The notes beneath the pieces were generated by a model that made no database searches, was not told where the DNA came from, and saw only the letters and a list, made by a program, of their open reading frames with translations. From Cupriavidus sp. WGlv3 (GTDB lineage: Bacteria > Pseudomonadota > Gammaproteobacteria > Burkholderiales > Burkholderiaceae), in contig NZ_JALHRX010000017.1 in the NCBI RefSeq assembly GCF_023952475.1, positions 62,001 through 126,000 on the forward strand: a DNA stretch of 64,000 nucleotides, in the 5' to 3' direction. Below, one piece after another: positions 25,260-34,370 of this stretch (the first letter of the stretch is position 1; every line of letters begins with the position of its first letter). Position numbers and translations under genes: made by a program.

Positions 25260-26615
25260 TCAGGCTTGCTGCTGGTTGCCTTCGGCGGTGAGTTCCTCGA
25301 AGGACACCTTCTTGTCGGTGACCTTGGCCTTGCCGCACACGAAATTTACCACGTTGTTTTCGAGCACGTAGGCTTCCATTTCGGCCAGGCGCTGCTGGTC
25401 GCCGTAGTACCAGCGCATGACTTCCTTCGGGTCCTCGTAGCTCTTGGCGAAGTCCTCGATCTCGGCCTTGATCTGGTCGGCCTTGGCTTCCAGGCCGTTG
25501 GCCTTGACGATCTCGGCCAGGATCAGGCCCAGCTTGACGCGGCGCTCGGCCTGCTGCGCGAACATCTCGGCCGGGATCGGCATGTCCTTGGCGTTGGGCA
25601 TGCCACGCTGCTCCAGGTCGCGGCGGGCCATTTCCACCAGGCGCTCCTGGTCCTGCTCGATCAGGGCCTTGGGCACGTCCAGCTCGCTCGCCTTCAGCAG
25701 CGCTTCCATGACCTGGTCCTTCAGCATGGCGTGCGTGCGGCGCTTCACTTCGCGCTCGAGGTTCTCGCGGATGTCGGCGCGCATCTTGTCGACGCTGCCG
25801 TCGGCGATGCCCAGCGACTTGGCGAAGGCTTCATTCACTTCCGGCAGGTGGGCCCACTCGATCTTCTTCAGGGTCACGGTGAACTCGGCGGTCTTGCCGG
25901 CCACTTCCTTGCCGTGGTAGTCGGCCGGGAAGGCCAGCGGGAAGGTCTTGCTTTCGCCAACCTTCAGGCCCAGCGCGGCCTGCTCGAACTCGGGCAGCAT
26001 GCGGCCTTCGCCCAGCACGAACGGGAAGTCCTCGGCCTTGCCGCCGGCGAACTCTTCGCCGTCGATCTTGCCGACGAAGTCCAGCGTCACGCGGTCGCCG
26101 TTCTGCGCGGTGACGTCGGCACCGCCGTCGCCATGCTCGCCGGCTTCGCCGCGGGCGTGGTAGTGCACGCGCTGCTTGCGCAGGATGTCGATGGTCTTGT
26201 CGACTTCGGCGTCGGTGATCTCGGTGCCGGTGCGGGTGACTTCGGCCGCCGACAGGTCGCCGATGGTCACTTCCGGGTACACCTCGAAGGTGGCGTCGAA
26301 CGCCACTTCATCCTCGCCCACGCCTTCGTTCTTGATCTCGAACTTGGGCTGGCCGGCAACCTTGACGTCCTGTTCCTTGGTGATGTCGAAGAACTTGCGC
26401 GCGGCCTTGTCGAAGCGGACTTCGAACTCGACCTGCTGGCCGTATTGCTTCTCGACCATCTTCATCGGCACCTTGCCCGGACGGAAGCCCGACATCTTCA
26501 CGGTCTTCGACAGGCGAACCAGGCGCTCCTGCTTTTCCTTCTCCACTTCGGCCTTGGGGATGGCCAGGGTCACCTTGCGGTCCAGCTTGCCGAGGTTCTC
26601 AATCACGTTCGACAT
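25260..26615 (-). CDS. tig: Trigger factor, ribosome-bound chaperone
   Basis: A 451-aa protein with the three trigger-factor parts. The N-terminal ribosome-binding domain has the signature GFRPGKVP near residue 44. The FKBP-type prolyl isomerase domain (about 160-250) has GDRVTLDFVGKIDGEEF and LGEGRMLPEFE. The C-terminal chaperone arms run to about 430. It meets nascent chains at the ribosome exit. It is first in the tig-clpP-clpX-lon block, 99 bp ahead of clpP; a GC-rich hairpin without a T-run sits in that gap. Length and motifs are typical. Confidence 0.98.
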   Translation of the reverse strand: MSNVIENLGKLDRKVTLAIPKAEVEKEKQERLVRLSKTVKMSGFRPGKVPMKMVEKQYGQQVEFEVRFDKAARKFFDITKEQDVKVAGQPKFEIKNEGVGEDEVAFDATFEVYPEVTIGDLSAAEVTRTGTEITDAEVDKTIDILRKQRVHYHARGEAGEHGDGGADVTAQNGDRVTLDFVGKIDGEEFAGGKAEDFPFVLGEGRMLPEFEQAALGLKVGESKTFPLAFPADYHGKEVAGKTAEFTVTLKKIEWAHLPEVNEAFAKSLGIADGSVDKMRADIRENLEREVKRRTHAMLKDQVMEALLKASELDVPKALIEQDQERLVEMARRDLEQRGMPNAKDMPIPAEMFAQQAERRVKLGLILAEIVKANGLEAKADQIKAEIEDFAKSYEDPKEVMRWYYGDQQRLAEMEAYVLENNVVNFVCGKAKVTDKKVSFEELTAEGNQQQA

Positions 26616-26856
26616 GGTCGTAGATCCAATCCAGAAATGTAGTTGTGTTCGTAGGTGCTGCCGTCTTGTACGCGTACCGCCCGCTTTACCGCCACAGCGC
26701 CGTCGCGACAGGACGGCCAGGGCAGCGCACCGGCGAACGGAAAGCTCCGCGCAAACGGAAAACGGGGATTATCGCACGGTTTTGATTCGCTTCCGGCAGA
26801 TTTTGCCCGGAACGCGCCGCAACCCTGCGGCCCCCGCTACGCCACGATGCGCCGCG

Positions 26857-28830
26857 CTACGCTGCCTGCCCATGGCGCAGTGCGCGCAGCAGCAGGCGTG
26901 CCGGATCCACCGCATCGGCCAGCTCCGACTCCAGCGGCAACGGCTCGCCTTCGATCTGGCTGGCCAGCAGTTCCGCGCCCAGCGCGGCCCAGGTGAGCCC
27001 GCGCGAGGCATAGGCCAGCGCCACATAGAGCCCGGGCAGGCGCGGCAGGTCGCGCAGGTGTGCGCCGCGCAGCGATGCCGCCTGCGCCACCGCGGCGGCC
27101 TCGTCAGGCACTTGCCCGATCAGCGGCAACCGGTTGTGCGTGACCGTGCGCACGCCGACATAGCCCGACAACGTGGCGGGATCGAGCGAGGCCACCGCGC
27201 CGGCCTGGTCCGGCAGCAGCCCGGCCAGCCTGGCCAGGTTGGCGGCGTGGATTGCCGGCTGCGCCACCAGCGGGCCGGTGTCCTCGTCATAGCTGGAGCC
27301 GACGCGGCCGCTGCCGTCGGCGGCACGCGGCAACAGATAGCCGGCACCGGTCACCACGCAGTCGGGCCAGCCACCGAGCGCGTCGACCTGCGCGGCCGCC
27401 AGCGTGGTCAGCTGCCCGCGCACGCGGCGCAGGGTCCAGTGTTGCTGCGGCAGCAGTTGCTGCGCCTCATGTGCGTTGGCCAACACCAGCACCGGTGCCG
27501 ACGCCAGCAAGGCGCCGTCCTGCGCGAGTGCCTGCCATTGCCCGTCGACGCGCGCGATCGCGCCGACCCGGCAGCCGAAGCGCGTCGTGACAGCATCGCC
27601 GGCGCGCGCCAGCTGCGCCGCGCAGATGTCCGGCGGCGCGACCCACCCGCCCTGCGGGAACCAGAGGCCGCCGCGCGGCACGCCGGCGTGGTGCGCCGCG
27701 GCCGCCTCGGCGGCGCTCATCCAGCGCACGAAATCCTGCGGCAAGCCCATGGCGTCCAGCGCGGCGCGCTGGGCCTCGCCTTCGGCCTCGTCCGCGCCGA
27801 TCTGCAGCACGCCGCAGCCGTGCCAGCCGACCGGATGCCCGGCTTCGGCCAGCGCCGCCCAGGCGCGCAGCGCGTACTGGTTGCCGGCACGCGACAGCCG
27901 CGACAGCAGGCTGTCGTCGGCCGACACATGCGCATGCATGGCCGCGGCACGATGCGCCGAGGTCTGCCGCGCCGGTCCTCCGTGGGCGTCGAACAGGGTC
28001 ACGCGCCAGCCGCGCGCGGCCAGCCGCTCGGTCACGGCGCAGCCCGCCAGCCCGGCGCCGATCACGATGGCATGGCGCTCGGCCCATTGCGCCGGCAACG
28101 GCGGCGCGTGGCGGCGCGATTTCCATTGCGGGCGAAAGCGCGCGACCGTCATGTCGCGCTTGCCGCCAAAGCCGGGCACCTTGCCGACCTCGAAGCCGAC
28201 CTCCTTCAGCCCGCGCCGCACAAAGCCCGCGGCGGTATACGTCGCCAGCGTGGCACCGGGACGCGCCAGCCGCGCCAGGCCGCGGAACACCGGCACCGAC
28301 CACATCTCGGCATTGCGCGCCGGCGAGAAGCCATCAAGGTAGAAGGCGTCGGCACCGGCGGCCAGCCGCGGCAGCATCGCTTCGGCGTCGCCCAGCGCCA
28401 GCGTCAGCACCACGCGGCCCTGGTCGAATGCGAGCCGGTGCAAGCCCGGCAGCGCCAGCGGCCATTGCGCCTGCAGCGCCTGCGCCAGCGGCTGCAACTC
28501 GTCCAGGCTGGCATGCAGTTGCGCCAGCCCCTCACGGGTGAACGGATGCTTTTCGATCGAGACGAAATGCAGCGTGTCGCAGCGCTGCGGATCGTCGCGC
28601 CACGCCCGCCAGGTCGCCAGGAAATTCAGTCCCTGGCCGAAGCCGGTTTCGACGATGACGAACTGCCGCCGAGCGGCCCATGCCCCGGGCAAGCCATTGC
28701 CGCCGAGGAAGACGTGGGCGGCCTGCGCCAGGCCGCCTTCGGTGCTGTGGTAGACGTCATCGTAGCGGGGCGAATACGGAGTGCCCTCGGCCGACAGGAT
28801 CGGCTCGGCGGGCTCGAGTGCGCGCGGCAT
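26857..28830 (-). CDS. mnmC: MnmC, bifunctional tRNA mnm5s2U34 biosynthesis enzyme
   Basis: A 657-aa two-domain enzyme acting on the wobble uridine of tRNAs. The N-terminal half is the SAM-dependent methyltransferase (VETGFGQGLNFLATW near residue 60; FYLDGFSPARNAEMWS). The C-terminal half is the FAD-dependent oxidoreductase (VIGAGLAGCAVTERLAARG). Together they convert cmnm5U to nm5U and then to mnm5U. The start at 28830 is chosen from family alignment (MPRALEPAEP); upstream in-frame codons lack protein-like sequence. It is divergent from rlmJ, another RNA methyltransferase. Both halves look intact. Confidence 0.93.
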   Translation of the reverse strand: MPRALEPAEPILSAEGTPYSPRYDDVYHSTEGGLAQAAHVFLGGNGLPGAWAARRQFVIVETGFGQGLNFLATWRAWRDDPQRCDTLHFVSIEKHPFTREGLAQLHASLDELQPLAQALQAQWPLALPGLHRLAFDQGRVVLTLALGDAEAMLPRLAAGADAFYLDGFSPARNAEMWSVPVFRGLARLARPGATLATYTAAGFVRRGLKEVGFEVGKVPGFGGKRDMTVARFRPQWKSRRHAPPLPAQWAERHAIVIGAGLAGCAVTERLAARGWRVTLFDAHGGPARQTSAHRAAAMHAHVSADDSLLSRLSRAGNQYALRAWAALAEAGHPVGWHGCGVLQIGADEAEGEAQRAALDAMGLPQDFVRWMSAAEAAAAHHAGVPRGGLWFPQGGWVAPPDICAAQLARAGDAVTTRFGCRVGAIARVDGQWQALAQDGALLASAPVLVLANAHEAQQLLPQQHWTLRRVRGQLTTLAAAQVDALGGWPDCVVTGAGYLLPRAADGSGRVGSSYDEDTGPLVAQPAIHAANLARLAGLLPDQAGAVASLDPATLSGYVGVRTVTHNRLPLIGQVPDEAAAVAQAASLRGAHLRDLPRLPGLYVALAYASRGLTWAALGAELLASQIEGEPLPLESELADAVDPARLLLRALRHGQAA

Positions 28831-28991
28831 GGATGGAAAACTCTGTGGAAGCGAATTGCCCCGGCCAGAGCACCACGGGCGTGGGAGAGGCCAGGAAGAG
28901 CAACTGGCGGCGGATGGTAGCATAGCGGCCTTGCCGCGGACCGCCTCGCCGTCCGCCTCCCATCTTGCGCCGCCACGGCGCCCTGCTCCAC

Positions 28992-29849
28992 ATGCTCAGC
29001 TATCGTCACGCCTTCCATGCCGGCAATCACGCCGATGTCCTCAAGCACGCCGTCGTGGTGCAACTGCTCGAGCACCTGGCGCAGAAGGACAAGGCGTTCT
29101 GGTACATCGACACCCATGCCGGCGCCGGCCTCTATGCGCTGGACCACGCCTACGCGCAGAAGAAAGCCGAATTCGAGACCGGCATCGCGCCGCTGTGGCG
29201 CGCCGCCGCAAGCGGCACCGAACTGCCGCCGATGCTGGACGAATACCTGGACCAGGTGCGCGCGCTCAACCCGGACGGCAACCTGCGCCACTACCCGGGC
29301 TCGCCCTGGCTGGCCTGGCAGATGCTGCGCGAGCACGACCGCTTGCGGCTGTTCGAATTGCACAGCACCGAGATCCAGGTCCTGCGCGACAACTTCCGCG
29401 GCGCCGGGCGCCGCGTGATGCTGTACGACGGCGACGGCTTCGGCGGTATCAAGGCCATCCTGCCGCCGCCGCCGCGGCGCGCGCTGGTGCTGGTCGATCC
29501 GTCGTACGAAGACAAGCAGGACTACGCACGCACCGTGCAGACCGTGCGCGACGGGCTGGAGCGTTTTGCCACCGGCGTCTACGCGGTCTGGTACCCGCAG
29601 GTGCAGCGGCGCGAAGCGCTGCAGCTGCCGGTGCAGCTGAAGGGCCTGCCGCTCAAGAGCTGGCTGCATGTGACCCTGACGGTCAAGCGCCCGGTCGAGG
29701 GCGGGCTGGGCCTGCACGGCAGCGGCATGTTCATCGTCAATCCGCCGTGGCGGCTGCAGGAGTCGCTGCGGCAAGCCATGCCGGTGCTGGCCGACCTGCT
29801 CGGCCAGGACGACGGCGCCGGCTTCACGCTCGAAGCCGAGGAGCGCTGA
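28992..29849 (+). CDS. rlmJ: RlmJ, 23S rRNA m6A2030 methyltransferase
   Basis: A 285-aa protein of the RlmJ (ComJ/YhiR) family: N-terminal MLSYRHAFHAGNHADVLKH, the SAM-binding YIDTHAGAGLY, and the catalytic DPSYEDKQDY motif (DPPY type) near residue 165. It methylates N6 of A2030 in 23S rRNA. I start at the ATG of MLSYRHA, the universal family start; the ATG at 28965 would add nine residues. Its end overlaps the end of the convergent VanZ-like gene by 26 bp. Confidence 0.93.
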   Translation: MLSYRHAFHAGNHADVLKHAVVVQLLEHLAQKDKAFWYIDTHAGAGLYALDHAYAQKKAEFETGIAPLWRAAASGTELPPMLDEYLDQVRALNPDGNLRHYPGSPWLAWQMLREHDRLRLFELHSTEIQVLRDNFRGAGRRVMLYDGDGFGGIKAILPPPPRRALVLVDPSYEDKQDYARTVQTVRDGLERFATGVYAVWYPQVQRREALQLPVQLKGLPLKSWLHVTLTVKRPVEGGLGLHGSGMFIVNPPWRLQESLRQAMPVLADLLGQDDGAGFTLEAEER

Positions 29850-30192
29850 GCCGGCGCACCAGCCAGTCCAGCGCCAGGGCCGCGGCTACGCCGACCGTGT
29901 CGGCGAGCAGGTCGAGCCAGTCGGCCTCGCGGTAGCCGGTCTGCCCCTGCAACAGCTCGATCACGCCGCCATACGCGACCAGACCCAGCCAAAGCGGCCA
30001 GCCACGTGCGGCGTAGGCGCGTGCGCCCAGCAGGCCAAGCAGCGCAAACCCGAGCGCGTGATTGGCCTTGTCCCAGCCGGTGGTCGGCAGCGGCTGCGTC
30101 GGCGGCATCAGCGACAGCGCCAGCATGGCGGCGGCGCAGGCCCAGAACAGCAGGCGCCAGCGCAGCGGGGTCAGGGTCGGAACGGCAATCAT
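29824..30192 (-). CDS. VanZ-family small membrane protein
   Basis: A 122-aa integral membrane protein with about four helices: WRLLFWACAAAMLALSLMP, the HALGFALLGLLGARAYA segment, PLWLGLVAYGGVIELLQ and a last helix around TVGVAAALALDWLV. The DKANHALGFALLG and ELLQ...READWLDLLADTVG motifs are those of VanZ-like proteins. Family members include the teicoplanin-resistance protein VanZ, but most are of unknown function. The start at 30192 precedes the first helix; an ATG at 30261 would add a polar leader. It is convergent with rlmJ. Confidence 0.85.
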   Translation of the reverse strand: MIAVPTLTPLRWRLLFWACAAAMLALSLMPPTQPLPTTGWDKANHALGFALLGLLGARAYAARGWPLWLGLVAYGGVIELLQGQTGYREADWLDLLADTVGVAAALALDWLVRRLSAPRLRA

Positions 30193-30289
30193 GGGCGGGG
30201 ACGAAGGTCTGGACAGCCGACAATATAGCCGCACGGGCCCGCCAGGGCGGGCAGTCGCCACGGGGCTGGATTCCCCCCGCGCCTTGCGC

Positions 30290-30295
30290 TACAAT
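30290..30295 (+). promoter_or_regulatory. Likely -10 box upstream of tRNA-Leu
   Basis: TACAAT at 30290-30295, a near-consensus -10 box. No good -35 box is seen. A transcript from here would first meet a hairpin followed by six T (about 30352-30378) before the tRNA. Confidence 0.5.
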
Positions 30296-30351
30296 CCGCA
30301 ACCTCGTTGCACTGCGGGCTGCCGGCGGCAGATCCGGCAAGAAGACGGCAA

Positions 30352-30378
30352 AGGCGGGCACTTCCAGCCGCCTTTTTT
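30352..30378 (+). terminator. Intrinsic terminator or attenuator before tRNA-Leu
   Basis: GGCGG, an interior of about 12 nt, CCGCC and then six T. It lies between the -10 box at 30290 and the tRNA at 30437, so it would end a transcript of only about 75 nt or attenuate tRNA expression. Confidence 0.6.
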
Positions 30379-30436
30379 GCTTTCGTCTCCGGCAACGAGC
30401 ATCGCGGCCGCCCGCCCGGGCAGCGCCGCAAGGACC

Positions 30437-30523
30437 GCGAGGGTGGCGAAATTGGTAGACGCACCAGGTTTAGGTCCTGACGCCAGCAATGGTGTAGGGG
30501 TTCGAGTCCCCTCCCTCGCACCA
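30437..30523 (+). tRNA. tRNA-Leu (anticodon UAG)
   Basis: A class II tRNA: acceptor GCGAGGG/CCCTCGC, D-arm GCGAAATTGGTAGACGC, anticodon stem CCAGG/CCTGA (one mismatch-tolerant pair) with loop TTTAGGT (anticodon TAG), a long variable arm, T-arm with TTCGAGT, and encoded CCA. 87 nt. Confidence 0.96.
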
Positions 30524-30769
30524 CCCGCCTGCCAAGTGGCGGGCTGACAACCTTCCCCATTTCAGGCTTCGATTGGCCACGCGACTTTCGTCTGCGTGTC
30601 GAAACGATGACGCGCGCGTTCCGCGGCGCTTGGCGCAGGTGGTAGAACACCTGAGTGGCACCGCCTTTCGCGGACCCGTGCGGCGATCTATGCTGAAGAT
30701 GTCGGAGCCGCCGTGCGCACTACGCAGGTGGTGCCCGGCATGATCACCTCAGCCCTGATTGGAGGGCAT

Positions 30770-31210
30770 ATGAAATTCCCTGCCTTGCTGTTGGCAGCGT
30801 CGATGGCCGCTGGCTGGACATCGTTCGCACAGGCCGCCGGATGCCAGTACGACATGCAGTGCAAAGGTGAGCGGATCTGCCACCACGGGCAATGCGTCTA
30901 TCCCGAAGTGGAAGAGTCGGCTGAAGCGGGCGGTCCACCAAAGGCCGGTACTGCCGCAGCGGCTGCCGCGCCGGCGGCGGAGGTGACTCCGGTACCGACC
31001 ACTTCGGTAACCCCGAGCGCCCCAGCCACGATAACCGGCACCACGATCAAACGCAGCCCCAACCCGCCACCGCCGCGCGGCTGCTGCACCGTGGCCGGCA
31101 AGCTGAAGCTGTCGCCGGCCTCGGCGTCGGATACCAGCCTGGCCAGCGGCGACGCATGCCAGGGGCTGACCGCCTCCGGCAAGCCGGTTCCCGGCACGAT
31201 CTGCAACTAG
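30770..31210 (+). CDS. Exported protein with small Cys-rich N-terminal motif
   Basis: A 146-aa product. The start at 30770 has GGAGGG 4 nt upstream. Residues 1-22 are a signal peptide (MKFPALLLAASMAAGWTSFAQA, in part). The mature N-terminus is compact and Cys-rich (GCQYDMQCKGERICHHGQCVYP, in part; four Cys), resembling small EGF/disintegrin-like knots. A Pro/Ala/Thr-rich linker follows, then a C-terminal part with CCTVAGK and two further Cys (ACQG, TICN). The extra cysteines suggest disulfides in the periplasm or outside. I do not recognise a function. It stands alone between tRNA-Leu and the convergent RND gene. Confidence 0.75.
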   Translation: MKFPALLLAASMAAGWTSFAQAAGCQYDMQCKGERICHHGQCVYPEVEESAEAGGPPKAGTAAAAAAPAAEVTPVPTTSVTPSAPATITGTTIKRSPNPPPPRGCCTVAGKLKLSPASASDTSLASGDACQGLTASGKPVPGTICN

Positions 31211-31252
31211 GCGCAGGCCTGGTGCAGTAGCGCAGGACCCTGGCGCCGGCCG

Positions 31253-34200
31253 TCACGCGGCCACGGCGCCCGGTCCGTCTTGGGGCCGCCGCACGCGGAA
31301 CCATGCCGCGTACAGCGCCGGCAGGAACAGCAGCGTCAGCACCGTGGCGATGATCAGCCCGCCCATGATGGCCACCGCCATCGGCCCCCAGAACATCGAG
31401 CGCGACAGCGGGATCATCGCCAGCACGGCCGCGGCGGCCGTCAGGATGATCGGGCGGAAGCGGCGCACCGCGGCTTCGACGATGGCGGTCCATTGCGGCA
31501 CGCCGGCGCGGATGTCCTGCTCGATCTGGTCGACCAGGATCACCGAGTTGCGGATGATCATGCCCAGCAGCGCGGTGATGCCCAGCTGCGCCACGAAGCC
31601 CATCGGCGCACGCAGCAGCAACAGCGTGGCGGCGGCGCCGATCAGCCCGAGCGGGCCGGTCAGGAACACCATGGCCGCGCGCGAGAAGCTGTGGAGCTGC
31701 AGCATCAGCAGCGTGAAGATGATGAAGATGCACAGCGGCAGCTGCGCCGCGATCGAGGCCCCGGCCTTGCCGCTCTCCTCTTCCGCGCCGGCCACGGTGA
31801 TGCGGTAGCCTGGGGGCAATTGCGCGCGCAGCGCGTCCAGCTTCGGGTTGATCTGCGCGGTGACGGTCGGGCCCTGGATGCCGTCGACCACGTCGGCCTG
31901 CACGGTCACGCCGAAGTCGCGGTTCTCACGCCAGACCACGCCGGGCTCGGAGCGCAGCGTCACGCGCGCCACCTGCGTCAGCGGCACCACGCGCCCGCTG
32001 CTGGCCGGCACCAGCATGTTATTCAGGTCCGAGATCGCGTCGCGCTCATTGCGCGGCGTGCGCATCAGGATGTCGATCAGCTTGTCGCCGTCGCGGTATT
32101 GCCCCACCGGCACGCCGCTCAGCACCGTCTGCGTGACGCGGGCGATGGCCTGGGTGGTCACGCCCAGCGCGCGCGCCTTGTCCTGGTCGATCTCCAGGCG
32201 CAGCATCTTGACGTTCTCGTTCCAGTTGTCGTTGACGCCGATGGTGTTGGGGTTGGCGCGCATCTCGGCCTTGACCTGGTCGGCCAGCCGGCGCACCGCG
32301 GCGGCGTCCGGGCCGATCACGCGGAACTGCACCGGATAGGCCACCGGCGGCCCGTTTGGCAGCAGCTTGACGCGCCCGCGCAGGTACGGGAACTCGGCAT
32401 CGAGCAGCTGGATGACGCGGCGGCGCAGCGCGTCGCGCACTTCGGTGCTGGCCGGCATCACGATCACCTGCGCCACGTTGGTCTGCGGGAAGATCTGGTC
32501 CAGCGGCAGGTAGAAGCGCGGCGCGCCGGTGCCGACGAAGGTGGTCAGGCTGGCGACGTCGCGGTCCTTGCCGATCCGTTGCTCGAAGCGTTTGGCTTCG
32601 GTCTCCATCTGCGCGAAGCTGGTACCCTCCGGCATCCACAGCTCCACCATCAGCTCCGGGCGGCTGGAATCCGGGAAGAACTGCTTTTCGACGAACTTGA
32701 AGGCGTAGATGCCCAGCGCGAACGCCACCAGCGTGATCGCAATCACCAGCTTGCGCCAGGTAACGCACCAGTCCACCAGCCGGCGGAAGCGCGCGTAGAA
32801 CGGCGTGTCGAAGACCTCGTGGGCCGCGCCCGCGCCCGGGGCGCGGGTCTTGAGCAGCAGGTAGCCCAGGTAGGGCGTGAAGTAGACCGCGGCCAGCCAC
32901 GACAGCACCAGCGCCAGCGCCGTCACCGCGAAGATGGCGAAGGTATACTCGCCCACCGTCGAACGTGCCAGCCCTACCGGCAGGAACCCGGCCGCGGTGA
33001 TCAGCGTGCCGGTCAGCATCGGCATCGCGGTCGAGGTATAGGCAAAGGTGGCGGCCTCCATCTTGGAGAAGCCCTCTTCCAGCTTGCGCACCATCATCTC
33101 GACCGCGATGATGGCGTCGTCGACCAGCAGCCCCAGCGCCACGATCAGCGCGCCCAGCGAGATCTTGTGCAGGCCGATGCCGAAGATGTTCATGAACAGG
33201 AACGTCACCGCCAGCACCAGCGGGATGGTCAGCGCCACCACCAGGCCCGGGCGCACGTCGAGCCGCAGCGGCCGCGTGTGCAGGCCGAGCGAGACAAAGC
33301 TCACCGCCAGCACGATCACCACCGCCTCGATCAGCACCCGCACGAACTCGCCGACCGAGCGCTGCACCGCCTCGGGCTGGTCCTGCACCTGGTCCATCTC
33401 GATGCCAACCGGCAGCTGGCCGCGCAGCCGCTCGAAGGCGCTGCGCAGGTTCTTGCCCAGCTCGATGATGTCGCCGCCCTTCTGCATCGAGATGCCCAGC
33501 CCGATCACGTCCTTGCCGTTGAAGCGCATGCGCTGCTGGGTAGGGTCGACATAGCCGCGGTAGACGTCGGCGATGTCGCCCAGACGGATATTGGCGATGC
33601 CGTTGGGTCCGCGCAGCACCAGGTTCTCCAGGTCTGCCACGCTGGCGAACTGGCCCGACAGGCGCACCTGCAGGTTATCGCTCGGGGTCACCAGCACGCC
33701 GCTGCCGGTCAGATTGTTCTGCTGCGAGATCTGATCGGCGATGGCGTTGATGTCCAGGCCCAGCTGGGCAAAGCGCGCCTGGTTGAACTCGATGTAGACC
33801 TTCTCGTCCTGCAGCCCGATCAGCGACACCTTGGCCACCGACGGCACGCGCAGCAGTTCCTGGCGCACCAGGTCGGCGTATTCGCGCAGCTCCTTGTAAT
33901 TGAAGCCATCGGCCGAGAGCGCGTAGATGGTGCCGTAGACGTCGCCGAACTCGTCGTTGAAGAACGGCCCGCGCACGCCGGCCGGCAGGGTCTGCTGGAT
34001 GTCACCGATCTTCTTGCGCACGGTGTACCAGACCTGCGCAGTCTCTTTCGCGGGCGAGGTGTCCTTGAGCTGGAAGATCACCGTGGTCTCGCCGGGCTTG
34101 GAGAAGCTGCGGATCTTGTCCGCATAGGGCACTTCCTGCAGCTGGCGCTCGATCTTGTCGGTGACCTGGACCGCGATCTGCTCGGCGGTGGCGCCGGGCC

Positions 34201-34366
34201 AGAACGCCTGCACCACCATCACGCGGAAGGTAAACGGCGGGTCCTCGTCCTGACCGAGCTGGAAGAATGCCAGCAGGCCGCCGAGCAGCAGCACTACCAG
34301 CAGGTAGCGGGTCAGCGGCTGGTGTTCGAGCGCCCAGCGCGACAGGTTGAAGCGGGAATGGTCCAT
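31253..34366 (-). CDS. RND-family efflux transporter, inner-membrane pump
   Basis: A 1037-aa HAE1-like RND permease. TM1 is LTRYLLVVLLLGGLLAFFQLG, followed by a large periplasmic loop; TM2-TM6 run from about 335 (VGEFVRVLIEAVVIVLAVSFVSLG) and include the proton-relay aspartates in TM4 (LGLLVDDAIIAVEMM). A second periplasmic loop follows about residue 560, and TM8-TM12 close the protein, with RNSVILVDQIEQD late. It works with the adaptor gene 4 bp upstream. There is no outer-membrane channel in the operon, so it must borrow one. Substrate cannot be predicted. Confidence 0.95.
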   Translation of the reverse strand: MDHSRFNLSRWALEHQPLTRYLLVVLLLGGLLAFFQLGQDEDPPFTFRVMVVQAFWPGATAEQIAVQVTDKIERQLQEVPYADKIRSFSKPGETTVIFQLKDTSPAKETAQVWYTVRKKIGDIQQTLPAGVRGPFFNDEFGDVYGTIYALSADGFNYKELREYADLVRQELLRVPSVAKVSLIGLQDEKVYIEFNQARFAQLGLDINAIADQISQQNNLTGSGVLVTPSDNLQVRLSGQFASVADLENLVLRGPNGIANIRLGDIADVYRGYVDPTQQRMRFNGKDVIGLGISMQKGGDIIELGKNLRSAFERLRGQLPVGIEMDQVQDQPEAVQRSVGEFVRVLIEAVVIVLAVSFVSLGLHTRPLRLDVRPGLVVALTIPLVLAVTFLFMNIFGIGLHKISLGALIVALGLLVDDAIIAVEMMVRKLEEGFSKMEAATFAYTSTAMPMLTGTLITAAGFLPVGLARSTVGEYTFAIFAVTALALVLSWLAAVYFTPYLGYLLLKTRAPGAGAAHEVFDTPFYARFRRLVDWCVTWRKLVIAITLVAFALGIYAFKFVEKQFFPDSSRPELMVELWMPEGTSFAQMETEAKRFEQRIGKDRDVASLTTFVGTGAPRFYLPLDQIFPQTNVAQVIVMPASTEVRDALRRRVIQLLDAEFPYLRGRVKLLPNGPPVAYPVQFRVIGPDAAAVRRLADQVKAEMRANPNTIGVNDNWNENVKMLRLEIDQDKARALGVTTQAIARVTQTVLSGVPVGQYRDGDKLIDILMRTPRNERDAISDLNNMLVPASSGRVVPLTQVARVTLRSEPGVVWRENRDFGVTVQADVVDGIQGPTVTAQINPKLDALRAQLPPGYRITVAGAEEESGKAGASIAAQLPLCIFIIFTLLMLQLHSFSRAAMVFLTGPLGLIGAAATLLLLRAPMGFVAQLGITALLGMIIRNSVILVDQIEQDIRAGVPQWTAIVEAAVRRFRPIILTAAAAVLAMIPLSRSMFWGPMAVAIMGGLIIATVLTLLFLPALYAAWFRVRRPQDGPGAVAA

Positions 34367-34370
34367 CCGC

